Virus record (IMG/VR): IMGVR_UViG_3300033148_001035
Span: 1-36,120 of that record
Strand: one strand, 5' to 3'
Source: a virus
Length of the DNA: 36,120 bases
Below the pieces are notes generated by a model. It was given only the letters and a program-made list of their open reading frames with translations. It searched no databases and was not told the DNA's origin. This document shows, one piece after another, positions 26,041-34,382 of the stretch (its first letter is position 1; every line of letters begins with the position of its first letter). Both the position numbers and the translations under genes were made by a program.

Positions 26041-26959
26041 TAAATACTCCTATTTCTTTATCTATATCTTCATCAGATAGCTTTACTATTTTGTGTAAGT
26101 ATAACCTAAGTTCTTCTTCCTTAGATATATTAGTTAAATTTAGTGCACTCTCTGATGCTTTATTAATTATCTTTTTATCAATCAAATCCGAAGATGTATC
26201 AATACCAGATAATTCTACAATATTTCCAGTTACTTCATAAATTGTATGGTCATATTCTGTTTCTACAATATCATCTGCATTATCTACTGTTTTTCTAATT
26301 AACTGTGGTAATTTTAAGTCTACCCATTCCGTTTCTTTACTTTCTGTTTCCATCAATATTACACCATTTTTAACGGGATTTCGGTGGAAAGTTATAGATA
26401 AAGGACTCCCTGGATATATAATATTCTGTTGAGAATTTTCATAAGCATGTAAATCACCGGCTAATACTGTTCTCCAGCGGCTTAACTTACCTAAGTCAAT
26501 TTCTGGTATAACATGTGGAGGTATAGAACCTCTAACATGTGTGCATAATATATCATTTTTGAAGTCCGCAGGATTAAATGTTTTCAGATGTGTATATGGT
26601 ATAAAATCTATTCCATACAAGTCTTGTATACCATCTAATATCCAAACCTTATCATTTATATGGTGAGTAGCATTAGCATAAAACTTTAGAAAGGTATGCC
26701 CTTTTCTAGTTGCTTCATGATTTCCATCAAATATAAATGTTTCAATTTTTGCACCTTTTACATATTCAAAGTATAAAGCTAATTCTTGAGGCTTAGGTGA
26801 TTTATCAAATATATCACCACCTATAATATGCAAATCTACTTGTTCTTCTAGTTCATGTAATTTTTTAAAAAGCATTTTATATCTATTCATTTGCCATTCA
26901 CGTGGTACGTTCTTTTGGCCTAATTTAATATGCCAGTCCGCGCTGAATAGTATTCTCAT
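26009..26959 (-). CDS. SbcD/Mre11-like nuclease (T5 D12-like), 316 aa
   Basis: Metallophosphatase motifs are clear: SADWHIKLG (Asp8, His10), GGDIFD (Asp49), GNHE (Asn80, His81), THVRG (His141) and AGDLHAY (His171). It forms an endo/exonuclease with the SbcC-like ATPase encoded next, like T4 gp47 with gp46. The C-terminal region after residue 200 should bind the ATPase. The start ATG has GGAG five bases upstream, and that site lies only five bases past a 108-nt foldable element, so its expression may be controlled by RNA structure. Confidence 0.93.
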   Translation of the reverse strand: MRILFSADWHIKLGQKNVPREWQMNRYKMLFKKLHELEEQVDLHIIGGDIFDKSPKPQELALYFEYVKGAKIETFIFDGNHEATRKGHTFLKFYANATHHINDKVWILDGIQDLYGIDFIPYTHLKTFNPADFKNDILCTHVRGSIPPHVIPEIDLGKLSRWRTVLAGDLHAYENSQQNIIYPGSPLSITFHRNPVKNGVILMETESKETEWVDLKLPQLIRKTVDNADDIVETEYDHTIYEVTGNIVELSGIDTSSDLIDKKIINKASESALNLTNISKEEELRLYLHKIVKLSDEDIDKEIGVFNDYYSRISLG

Positions 26960-26973
26960 ATTTTCTCCAAAGA

Positions 26974-27081
26974 AGGCAGGTTAGCCGCTTGGTTGCAGTC
27001 CCCGCCATTGGGGAGCGTCCGCTCACAAAGGGTCTATAGCCCCAGATAGAGTAAGCACTGTCCTGCAGCACTAACCTGCCT
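26974..27081 (-). ncRNA. GC-rich foldable element between ssb and sbcD (unassigned)
   Basis: By my count 63 of 108 bases are G or C, against roughly one third in the flanks. The ends are an 11-bp perfect inverted repeat (AGGCAGGTTAG at 26974-26984, CTAACCTGCCT at 27071-27081). Inside it is a second stem, TTGCAG (26993-26998) with CTGCAG (27063-27068). Then come hairpins TCCCC/GGGGA (26999-27014), GAGC/GCTC (27013-27024, sharing two bases with the previous one) and TCTAT/ATAGA (27033-27050). It starts 7 bases after the ssb stop and ends 5 bases before the sbcD ribosome binding site. It could be a leader RNA, a processed small RNA or a DNA site such as an origin. It does not fold as a tRNA. Confidence 0.6.
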
Positions 27082-27088
27082 ATAAGTA

Positions 27089-27748
27089 TTACTGAGGAAC
27101 GTCTTCGTTAATATCTAACTCGTCAATTGCCTCACTGTCTACATTAGTTTCTTCTTTGTCACCAAACCAAGCTTGCTCAATAAAAGCTTTTTGCTGTTCT
27201 GGAGTTTGACGAGGAATAAGCTCATCAATTGACTTCATCTTTTCATCTAGTGTGGCTTTTTGAGCATCTGTTAAAGCTACCTTCTCTAGTTTAAGCTGTA
27301 ATAGTTCATATTCTACATTATAAACATTAGGTCCAGTCTTTTTCTTATTAACCTTTACAGACCAACCAGTTTCTAAGTCAGTAGGATCACCTAAGGACTC
27401 AGCCGCAGTCTGAATTTGGTCAAATAATTTCTTCTTTAACCCACAAAGTTTTACATCATCTTCATCTAATACTTGAATTACATAAGACCAAACGCACTTT
27501 TCCTTTGGAAAATAATGCTTAAACCAATCTTTCTCTAAGTTATCAAACTCTTCCTTCTCTCTATTGAAAGATAAACATTCTACAGGAATACTAAAAGTAT
27601 TGCCCCCAGAACTTAACTGCTTCCAATATGCATAACGAGGAAGTAAATCCCCAACCATTCTAAACTCATTTTCACCAAACTCTAACTTAATGTATTCTAA
27701 ACTGTTCTTTTTAGCAGAACCGTGTGCACTTCCAAAACTTACACCCAT
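27089..27748 (-). CDS. Probable single-stranded DNA-binding protein, 219 aa
   Basis: I place the start at the second ATG (27748), since AAGGAG lies nine bases before it and the upstream gene's TAA is directly in front. The protein has a basic start (SAHGSAKKNSLEYIKLEFG), a beta-rich middle with many aromatic residues (LPRYAYWKQL, CVWSYVIQVL, GWSVKVNKKKTGPNVYNVEYELLQL) and a strongly acidic C-terminal tail (EETNVDSEAIDELDINEDVPQ shortened here to its Asp/Glu pattern). A basic/aromatic core plus acidic tail is the hallmark of phage SSBs such as T4 gp32 and T7 gp2.5. Position among replication genes agrees. No zinc finger is present. Confidence 0.7.
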   Translation of the reverse strand: MGVSFGSAHGSAKKNSLEYIKLEFGENEFRMVGDLLPRYAYWKQLSSGGNTFSIPVECLSFNREKEEFDNLEKDWFKHYFPKEKCVWSYVIQVLDEDDVKLCGLKKKLFDQIQTAAESLGDPTDLETGWSVKVNKKKTGPNVYNVEYELLQLKLEKVALTDAQKATLDEKMKSIDELIPRQTPEQQKAFIEQAWFGDKEETNVDSEAIDELDINEDVPQ

Positions 27749-27749
27749 T

Positions 27750-28160
27750 TTAATCTTCTCCTTCATAAACTAAATATATATTATCTGAATCAATAGTTAA
27801 TAATCTATTAGTTTTTAACGCGTTAATGTTATAATATTTTTCCACTTTCCAACTAGGTAAAAATATTACGTTGCCTCTTGTATTATAGTATGTAAATATG
27901 TCACGCTTACTAGCTAAGTCTATGTACACATATTGTTCTTCCTGTGTAGCATTTTCTTCATTTGCTAATAATGCATTTATATCTAATATATAATCATTTT
28001 TAGGGGCTTTATCATTATAGATGTTAGCCGCCCATTTATGTTCTGTAAGGTAATTGTACATTGTACCCTGTAAAACATATACATTAGAAAAATAATCCAG
28101 TATTTTAGGAATATCATTCTTTGTGTATTTCTTTATATTATCCCAATTAAATTTTATCAT
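27750..28160 (-). CDS. Unassigned protein in replication operon, 136 aa
   Basis: No family recognised. It is joined to the helicase upstream by an ATGA overlap and its 3' end carries the ribosome binding site of the SSB-like gene. It is rich in Tyr, Asn, Lys and Asp (YFSNVYVLQGTMYNYL, DYILDINALL, YVYIDLASKRDIFTYY, NIYLVYEGED) and looks like a mixed alpha/beta domain. Position between helicase and SSB suggests a replication or recombination accessory role, which is inference only. Confidence 0.75.
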   Translation of the reverse strand: MIKFNWDNIKKYTKNDIPKILDYFSNVYVLQGTMYNYLTEHKWAANIYNDKAPKNDYILDINALLANEENATQEEQYVYIDLASKRDIFTYYNTRGNVIFLPSWKVEKYYNINALKTNRLLTIDSDNIYLVYEGED

Positions 28161-29425
28161 ATGTTTACCATTTTAAGATTCTTTTCAGCATAAAAATTTA
28201 TTCTTTGTACAGATTGATTTTTACCCGTTTTACCTCCAAGAATTATATCTAATACTTCCGGATGCATTTTACCTTTATGAATTCTACTAATCCTACCTAT
28301 TAGTTGTTCTAATAATCCTCGATTATTTAAGGGCATACCTATTATTAATGAACTAAGAGGGGGAATATTAACTCCTTCTGAGAATATCTTATCTGTACCT
28401 AATAAAATTCTCTTACCACTACCTAAGAAATCTCTATCTTCTGTTTCACCAATAACTAGAAAGGAATCCTCTAGTATATCATACATTTGCTTTAGAAACT
28501 CTACTCTATTAGCAACGCACAATACTAGATGACCTTTCTCCGCCTGTATTTGTGTTAGATTTAATACTAACTCCATATATCTAGGGTTGTCATACAACTC
28601 ATTAACTCTTGTTGCCCAAGGTATCATTGCATTAGAATTCAACTTAATTTGTGAATCAACTAATATTATTGTAGGGTCTACTTTATTATTGTCTTTAGCT
28701 ATAAATGTTGCGTAGTCTCCACCAAAGTAATTATATAGTAAGACATGTTGCCCATCTTTTCTCCATGGTGTAGCTGTTAATCCTATTTTATATCTTGCCC
28801 TAAATCCATCAAGTATCCCTTTAAAAACGGTAGCTGGAACGTGATGACATTCATCAACTATTATAGTACCAAACATACTTATTAAATCAGGCATCCTATT
28901 ACGTATAGATTGCATAGTTCCAATTACTATAGAAGCATCAGTATGGTACTGTTTATCTCCTATAACTCCGGGCTTTATACCTAAACATTTATTAGTCTCA
29001 GATATCCATTGCTGTAGTAAATTCTTAGTATGTACTATGATTAATGTTTTCTGACCAAGTTTCCTAGCTAAAGCAATTCCCATAAAGGTTTTACCCCAAC
29101 TTGGATTAGCCTGTATCAATGTGTTATCATCACACATATCATAAATCTCAACCTGGTCTTCACGTAATTCAAATCTGAACTCAGGAAAGGTGGTCGGCGC
29201 GAGGATACGTTTATCTACTATTTCATAATCTTCGGGTATTAAATCCTGCCTACCTATAGGAATTGTTAGAATATTCTTATTAATTCTTGTTACATCATTC
29301 ACCGTTTCGCCAGGTACTCCCGGTCTTGTAGAGGGTAAATGATAAGTTAACTCTGCATCAAATGCATCATGTAACTCTTGTGTTCTATTCATAAATATTC
29401 TATTACTTAATACTGCTTTATTCAT
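28157..29425 (-). CDS. Superfamily 2 DNA helicase (T5 D10-like), 422 aa
   Basis: Helicase motifs in order: FELREDQVEIY (Q-like region, about 85-95), Walker A NPSWGKT (107-113), DECHH (191-195), GLTATPWRKD (215-224), and QLIGRISR (374-381). The Walker A carries Trp where Gly or Ser is usual, but the essential GKT is intact. The overall layout matches the XPB/UvsW-type helicases of phages that remodel forks and branched DNA. An N-terminal 80-residue segment precedes the ATPase core. ATGA overlaps join it to both neighbours. Confidence 0.9.
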   Translation of the reverse strand: MNKAVLSNRIFMNRTQELHDAFDAELTYHLPSTRPGVPGETVNDVTRINKNILTIPIGRQDLIPEDYEIVDKRILAPTTFPEFRFELREDQVEIYDMCDDNTLIQANPSWGKTFMGIALARKLGQKTLIIVHTKNLLQQWISETNKCLGIKPGVIGDKQYHTDASIVIGTMQSIRNRMPDLISMFGTIIVDECHHVPATVFKGILDGFRARYKIGLTATPWRKDGQHVLLYNYFGGDYATFIAKDNNKVDPTIILVDSQIKLNSNAMIPWATRVNELYDNPRYMELVLNLTQIQAEKGHLVLCVANRVEFLKQMYDILEDSFLVIGETEDRDFLGSGKRILLGTDKIFSEGVNIPPLSSLIIGMPLNNRGLLEQLIGRISRIHKGKMHPEVLDIILGGKTGKNQSVQRINFYAEKNLKMVNI

Positions 29426-29928
29426 AGTTTCCGTCTACTTGGCTTTTTATACTCTTCACTAAATTCATATGGTATAAATCCAAATTCTGTGGCTAATATG
29501 CCTATATATTCTATACTGTATGCTTTTCTACAGTTTATTTTATAACTGAAGTTTATTTGTGGTAATTCTAGTACACATTCGCCGTCCTTGACTTGTGTAA
29601 CCTTTTGTACCTTGTAATACGTTAGTGGAGCATATTGTGTCTTTTTATATTTAAATACTACTCCGTTATTATCCATGAAGATTTTACCTTTAGCATGTAA
29701 TAATTGACTTAAGTTATAATAAACCTTCCGTGGTTTATATAACTCACTACTTTGTATTTTAATTCTACGCTTTCCTACAGTATCTCCACCTAGATTTTTA
29801 TTATCTAATACATAAGTACCTGATATAGTTTTAATATATAAAACATTTAATTCAGTCCAAATTCTTTTATATGTTTTGGTTATACTATATAAAGGAAAGT
29901 TTAAATTAAACAGATTCAACTGTTCCAT
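29422..29928 (-). CDS. Unassigned protein between polymerase and helicase, 168 aa
   Basis: The ATG at 29928 lies inside the end of the polymerase gene; an in-frame TTG four codons earlier is less likely. The protein is basic and beta-rich (MEQLNLFNLNFPLYSI, WTELNVLYIKTISGTYVL, KVYYNLSQLLHAKGKIFMDNN) with a Lys/Arg-rich end (EEYKKPSRRKL). No catalytic motif was seen. Both ends overlap replication genes, so it is part of the same operon and could bind DNA or the polymerase, but this is not shown. Confidence 0.7.
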   Translation of the reverse strand: MEQLNLFNLNFPLYSITKTYKRIWTELNVLYIKTISGTYVLDNKNLGGDTVGKRRIKIQSSELYKPRKVYYNLSQLLHAKGKIFMDNNGVVFKYKKTQYAPLTYYKVQKVTQVKDGECVLELPQINFSYKINCRKAYSIEYIGILATEFGFIPYEFSEEYKKPSRRKL

Positions 29929-32095
29929 AGCTTTGTCCAATTTCTAAATCTAATCCAATTGGACGACCTGGAATGGATAATCCTCTGTCTTTCTGTGTAA
30001 ACTCAGCAAGCTTACCAGTATATAAATCAATATAATCATCTTTAACTTCAGCTAAAATTGAGTCATGTACTAATCCCCAAATTAACATTACATCTTGATA
30101 CCCCTTCTCTACAATCCACTCTTGCATCTCAATACCAGCTAATAGATTAATATCACTAGATACACTTTGTACTAAGAAATTAATTCCACTTCTTACGTAA
30201 TGTTGTCCAGATCTTTTATCTGGCGAGAATACGTCTGCTAATCTTCTCTTTCTGCCAAAGAATGAATAGATATATCCATTCTTTTTAATAAAAGCTTCTT
30301 GTTCTTGTAGCCATTCTTTTAGTCTCTTAAAATTCTTAAGTGCAGGTTCTCTATAATTTAGTTTATATAGAATTTCAAAAGATATAGTTTTAGCTGCTTG
30401 TCTTTCATTATGATATAATTTTGCAACTTCATTTGGTTCACATGGTAATCCAAATTTCTGTACAGCCATAGTACCATGATAATCTTGTCCATCAATAAAA
30501 ATCTGTTGTAATACTTTATCTCCAGAAAGTACAGCAGCTACATACATTTCAGCAGTCTGTAAATCCTGAGAAACAATTTTAAATCCTTCTCTAGCTTCCA
30601 TGCAATTCTTAGGGGCTTTATTTTTCCTAGGCAATTGCTGAGCATTCATTTTTCCAGAAGAACTTAATCTTCCAGATGTAGTTGTGTGTAAATTAAAATT
30701 AGTTCTAAATCTACCATCTGCATCAACTCCAGCAGTCATTTTATCTAAATAGGTAGATTTGATCTTCTTAAGTTGCTTAATACTATTAATAGTCGCTGCT
30801 ACTGGATTAGTTCCTGCTAGTGATTCCAATACTTCTGCGTCACAAGAGGGATTCCCTGTCTCTGTTCGTTTTGTTACTGGTAGATTTAATACTTCGAAGA
30901 ATAAGCAGCCTACGTGCGCGGTACTATTAACATTAAATAGCTTACCTTTCATTTCTTCTACTACTTTAATTTCTGGATGGTCATATAGAGTTTTAACAAT
31001 TTCACTTAATTCATGATTAATCTTTTCTATCTCTACTTCTAATGTTTCCATACCAATTGGTATTCCATTCTCTTCTATTTGTTCTAGAAATTCTGAACCT
31101 TTTAAAAGTAAATTTTCATATACATTTTTTAATTTAGGATTCTTTTCAATCAGTGGATGAAATATGTTATGTAGCTTTAAAGTACCACCTGCATCAAATG
31201 CAGCATACTTATATATTACATCAAAGGGAAACAAATCATAAGTAAAATCTCTTTTTAATATTCCATGGCTTTTACAATATGAATCTTTATATGCTTCTAA
31301 ATCTTTATCATAGTTTCCTAAGTCTGTATATTTAATACATAAAGATTTCAATCCATGTGGAGTATTTTCATCTAAGTCATAGTGTTCTAGCATTGCATCA
31401 TGACATCTTTTAAAGTTTAAGTCATAATGATACTTAAGCATCTTTTTATCAAACTTCTTATTAAAGAATATAATCTCTACTCTATTAATAATTTCTTGTA
31501 GTAAAGCTACATTATCATCAGACATAGCTATAGAGTCAATATAAACCCCTTCATCTTCTGAATAAGCCATAGAAATACCAAGAATATATCCTTCTCTTGG
31601 TGATAGTGAGGAGGTTTCTGTATCTAATGCTACTTTAGTTATTATACCCTTACTAATTAGTAGTAATAAACCCAATAAGTATGCTTTAGCTTCATCTTCA
31701 GTTTCTATCCCTGTAGATTTAAAATTTGTTTCATTAACTTTCTCACCAGATATCGTTCCTATAATATCACTAATAGACTTATTAAATGCTCCCTCTTGTG
31801 ATGGGTTTAACTTAACAGCTATTGGATTTAACATAGCTAGATATTTTTCATCTACTAAATAACCTTGCATTTCTGTAACACTTCTAATATCTGCTACCAT
31901 CTTACAAGGTTCTTTCCCCACTAGAATCACATAATCATATATCTCTTTAACTGCATCAATGTCTAATGTAACGTCTCGTTTTAATACTTTAGTCATTTTT
32001 TCATCTACTAAAGAGTACTTATCAAACTCGAATGGAAATATAGATTCAAATGAATAATTGGATGGGTACTTCTCTACTATTGCTATTTTATCCAT
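29906..32095 (-). CDS. Family A DNA polymerase with 3'-5' exonuclease (T5 D9-like), 729 aa
   Basis: It replicates the phage genome. Exonuclease motifs: VALDTETSSLS (Asp158, Glu160), FFNKKFDKKMLKY, and YKYAAFDAGGT (Tyr and Asp of Exo III). Polymerase motifs: A, IVSQDLQTAEMYVAA; B, RQAAKTISFEILYKLNY (Arg, Lys, Phe and Tyr at the usual spacing); C, LVHDSILAEV, where Ser replaces the common Glu of HDE. The first 150 residues have no exonuclease motif. They include ILVGKEPCKMV and LNPIAVKLNPSQ, which faintly recall the degenerate uracil-glycosylase-like module found in front of some phage polymerases. The gene overlaps the primase by 8 bases. Confidence 0.95.
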   Translation of the reverse strand: MDKIAIVEKYPSNYSFESIFPFEFDKYSLVDEKMTKVLKRDVTLDIDAVKEIYDYVILVGKEPCKMVADIRSVTEMQGYLVDEKYLAMLNPIAVKLNPSQEGAFNKSISDIIGTISGEKVNETNFKSTGIETEDEAKAYLLGLLLLISKGIITKVALDTETSSLSPREGYILGISMAYSEDEGVYIDSIAMSDDNVALLQEIINRVEIIFFNKKFDKKMLKYHYDLNFKRCHDAMLEHYDLDENTPHGLKSLCIKYTDLGNYDKDLEAYKDSYCKSHGILKRDFTYDLFPFDVIYKYAAFDAGGTLKLHNIFHPLIEKNPKLKNVYENLLLKGSEFLEQIEENGIPIGMETLEVEIEKINHELSEIVKTLYDHPEIKVVEEMKGKLFNVNSTAHVGCLFFEVLNLPVTKRTETGNPSCDAEVLESLAGTNPVAATINSIKQLKKIKSTYLDKMTAGVDADGRFRTNFNLHTTTSGRLSSSGKMNAQQLPRKNKAPKNCMEAREGFKIVSQDLQTAEMYVAAVLSGDKVLQQIFIDGQDYHGTMAVQKFGLPCEPNEVAKLYHNERQAAKTISFEILYKLNYREPALKNFKRLKEWLQEQEAFIKKNGYIYSFFGRKRRLADVFSPDKRSGQHYVRSGINFLVQSVSSDINLLAGIEMQEWIVEKGYQDVMLIWGLVHDSILAEVKDDYIDLYTGKLAEFTQKDRGLSIPGRPIGLDLEIGQSYGTVESV

Positions 32096-32954
32096 ATAAT
32101 GCTCCGTATAACTGTGTCATATCTTCTTTTGTTAAGCTTCCTGGGTCTTGGTCGGGTTTTAAATCTATTGTATCCATATTAAATGAACTTTTTGCAAACT
32201 CAACCAAATTTCTAGCTGCGTCTTGTCCAGCCTTATCCCCATCATACATAACGTATATTGATTCAATACCTTGATACTTAAATTGTAATAGTTTTTCTAC
32301 GTTTCTACGTTGTTTCTTTTTATTTTTTACTGAGCCAAATGAAGTACCAAAGGTACAAACGGCATTAGGAAATCCTTTGTCATGCATATTAATCATATCA
32401 AGTATACCCTCTACTAAAATTATAGAGCCTTTAATGGGGTTAACTACACTTGGATATAATGGTAATACTGCATGTTCTGGATAGAATTTATACTTAGGAT
32501 CTAGATTTGAATACATATATCTACCTTGAAATGCAACAACATCTTTATGAATGTTAGAAATAGGAAATATTATTCTTCCTTCCATACCTTTAAGAGATTC
32601 TGTAGTAAATGCACCAAATTTACGTAGTGTAGACTTACTAATACCTCTATAAGGCTCATCAATATAATTAGCATCTAGAGGAATAGGAATTGCTTTATTA
32701 CTACGTAAATTAGCAATCATTTCCCTAACTTGTTGAATTTTAACATTTATGAACTTTTCTTTCGTTTCATTAAAGTACTCAAATATATCACCAGCAAATC
32801 CACAACTATAGCAATGGAAAACTCCGGATATTTTATCTATATTCATTGATGGATTAGTATCTTCATGTTCTGGGTTCAAACAGTGGACGCTATAATCTCT
32901 GCCCTTAGAGACATACTGTACATTTCTGTTTGTTAGTAGTTCCTTTACGTCCAT
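32088..32954 (-). CDS. DnaG-type DNA primase, 288 aa
   Basis: It makes RNA primers for lagging-strand synthesis. The N-terminus has a CHC2-type zinc finger with Cys25, His30, Cys48 and Cys51 (HCLNPEH, FHCYSCG). The TOPRIM core has Glu182 (ILVEGILD) and Asp238/Asp240 (MYDGDKAGQD). At 288 residues it lacks the helicase-binding C-terminal domain of bacterial DnaG. It is a stand-alone small primase, coupled by overlap to the DnaB-type helicase before it and the polymerase after it. Confidence 0.93.
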   Translation of the reverse strand: MDVKELLTNRNVQYVSKGRDYSVHCLNPEHEDTNPSMNIDKISGVFHCYSCGFAGDIFEYFNETKEKFINVKIQQVREMIANLRSNKAIPIPLDANYIDEPYRGISKSTLRKFGAFTTESLKGMEGRIIFPISNIHKDVVAFQGRYMYSNLDPKYKFYPEHAVLPLYPSVVNPIKGSIILVEGILDMINMHDKGFPNAVCTFGTSFGSVKNKKKQRRNVEKLLQFKYQGIESIYVMYDGDKAGQDAARNLVEFAKSSFNMDTIDLKPDQDPGSLTKEDMTQLYGALYG

Positions 32955-34300
32955 GGTGCATCTCCTGGTTTTTCACCTGTTTTATCTTTTTCACTTTCTT
33001 CATTTTCTTCTTCTGCTATAACTGCATCTGTAGGTAACATTTTTAATGTTTGCCAATCTATTGGCGAGTTAAATTCAAATGGAGCCATATTTCTAGTTTT
33101 AGTACTTGCTATGTTAATGTATTTCTCATGTGCAGTAAGATTACATGCTATGTCAGCTGCATCTAGTATACCTTTAGATAATCTAGCTTCCCCTGACTTA
33201 TCTGTTTGATAAGGAGTTATCATAACAATATCATACTTTCTAGCAAAACTCTTTAACTTTTTAGATAACCAAATTTGTGTATCCCACTTGTAAATATCTG
33301 GAATATCTATTTGATTAACATAATCTACTGTTACTGTCTTTAATTTATCACCAAATTGATTTTTAAACTTTTGTATATTCATGTCGATATCCGCTAATGT
33401 TAAGTGTTGGTTATCTATTATTATCAACTGATTATCGGGTTTTAGTTTCTTTGAATTAATCAAATCAACTTCAAACTTTTCGTACTTTCTATGTTTTAGA
33501 TAGTCGTGATATACTTCCTCTCCATCTACAAACATATTTGTTCTAACTTCTGCTATTCTATCTAATTCATCTGGTGTACATCTCATTCTTCCGAATCTTG
33601 TAATATCTACATCTGCTAAAATAGACATAAATCTATTAAATATTTCTCTATGTCTCATTTCTATAGACATAAATAATCCTATATTACCCTGCTTATATTG
33701 ATTACATGTACCATTACATGCAATTACAGTCTTACCAGAGCCTCTATGTCCACCAAGCATTACTAATTCTGTAAGAGAAGGTCCACCTGTTCTAGCATCA
33801 AATTCATTATTAAGTCCTAGAGGTATCTTATTATGTATTTCTTCTTCATCTATGACAAAGATATCATTCATTAAGATAATGTCTTCTGAACTGTTTGTTT
33901 TTTCTTCTAAATGCTGTAATATTTCTGCAATTTGCTTTTTAATCTCCTCACTATCATAATGAGGTAACTTTTCTAGAAATTCTACTAACTGATCTAAGGT
34001 TTCATCTTGTGTAAACTGATCGGTTAAAGCTTCTAGTGCAATTTCATTATCTATATCCTCTGATACAGGCAATAATTCTAGTGCTCTTACTTTCTGAACT
34101 AGAGCGTCTTCTCTAGTTATTATTTTTAGTTCTTCAAATGATGGGAGTTTGTTATATTTATTATAGTGCTTGGATATTGCAAGATATATTTGACTATAAT
34201 CCTGGTTAAAGAAATATACTTTTAGTTGTGGCCAGATTTCAATAGATGTCTCAGGATCTTTTAGAACATTGTGTAATATAATCCCTTGTACATCTGACAC
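32945..34300 (-). CDS. DnaB-type replicative helicase, 451 aa
   Basis: It unwinds DNA ahead of the fork. RecA-like core: Walker A GGHRGSGKT (183-191), MSIEM (211-215), Walker B region TVDYVNQI (324-331), and TPYQTDKSGEARLSKG (362-377), the conserved sensor and arginine-finger region of this family. Residues 1-140 form the helical N-terminal region. The start is a GTG at 34300 with AGAGGTGA upstream; an ATG two bases before it is in a different frame. It is separated from the preceding gene by a terminator, so it may depend on read-through. The acidic and Lys-rich C-terminus (EENEESEKDKTGEKPG) may contact partners. Confidence 0.93.
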   Translation of the reverse strand: MSDVQGIILHNVLKDPETSIEIWPQLKVYFFNQDYSQIYLAISKHYNKYNKLPSFEELKIITREDALVQKVRALELLPVSEDIDNEIALEALTDQFTQDETLDQLVEFLEKLPHYDSEEIKKQIAEILQHLEEKTNSSEDIILMNDIFVIDEEEIHNKIPLGLNNEFDARTGGPSLTELVMLGGHRGSGKTVIACNGTCNQYKQGNIGLFMSIEMRHREIFNRFMSILADVDITRFGRMRCTPDELDRIAEVRTNMFVDGEEVYHDYLKHRKYEKFEVDLINSKKLKPDNQLIIIDNQHLTLADIDMNIQKFKNQFGDKLKTVTVDYVNQIDIPDIYKWDTQIWLSKKLKSFARKYDIVMITPYQTDKSGEARLSKGILDAADIACNLTAHEKYINIASTKTRNMAPFEFNSPIDWQTLKMLPTDAVIAEEENEESEKDKTGEKPGDAPWT

Positions 34301-34333
34301 ATTAAATCACCTCTAAAGTATATGTTGGAAATG

Positions 34334-34367
34334 AAAAAATGCGAGGACACAAAATGTCCCCGCATTT
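34334..34367 (-). terminator. Rho-independent terminator after the D5-like gene
   Basis: On the minus strand AAATGCGGGGACA (34367-34355) pairs with TGTCCTCGCATTT (34349-34337) around TTTTG: 13 bp with one G-T pair, followed by more T. It separates the ligB/D5-like genes from the replication operon, so the D5-like protein can be made in excess. Confidence 0.85.
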
Positions 34368-34382
34368 CTTAGCTTTTTTGGA

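Noticed and set aside
26880-26960. A 27-codon frame starting with the ATG inside the structured element (near 27008) and running into sbcD
   Set aside because: It has no ribosome binding site, overlaps the sbcD start in another frame, and its codons are explained by the hairpin sequence and the sbcD coding frame.
26974-27081. Resemblance of the structured element to an adenosylcobalamin riboswitch (CCCGCCATTG, GGGGAGCG and a final AACCTGCC)
   Set aside because: These short matches lie on the plus strand, antisense to all nearby genes. The element is much shorter than canonical B12 riboswitches and lacks other conserved parts of the core. It is also far from nrdJ. The AACCTGCC match follows simply from the terminal inverted repeat.
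26974-27081. Structured element as a tRNA
   Set aside because: There is no GGTTCRA-type T-arm, no D-arm pattern, and the closing stem is 11 bp, not 7.
27077-27091. T7-like promoter start (TAATACTTATAGG, minus strand) after the SSB gene
   Set aside because: Only the two ends match the T7 consensus, the central bases do not, and no phage RNA polymerase gene is seen in the window.
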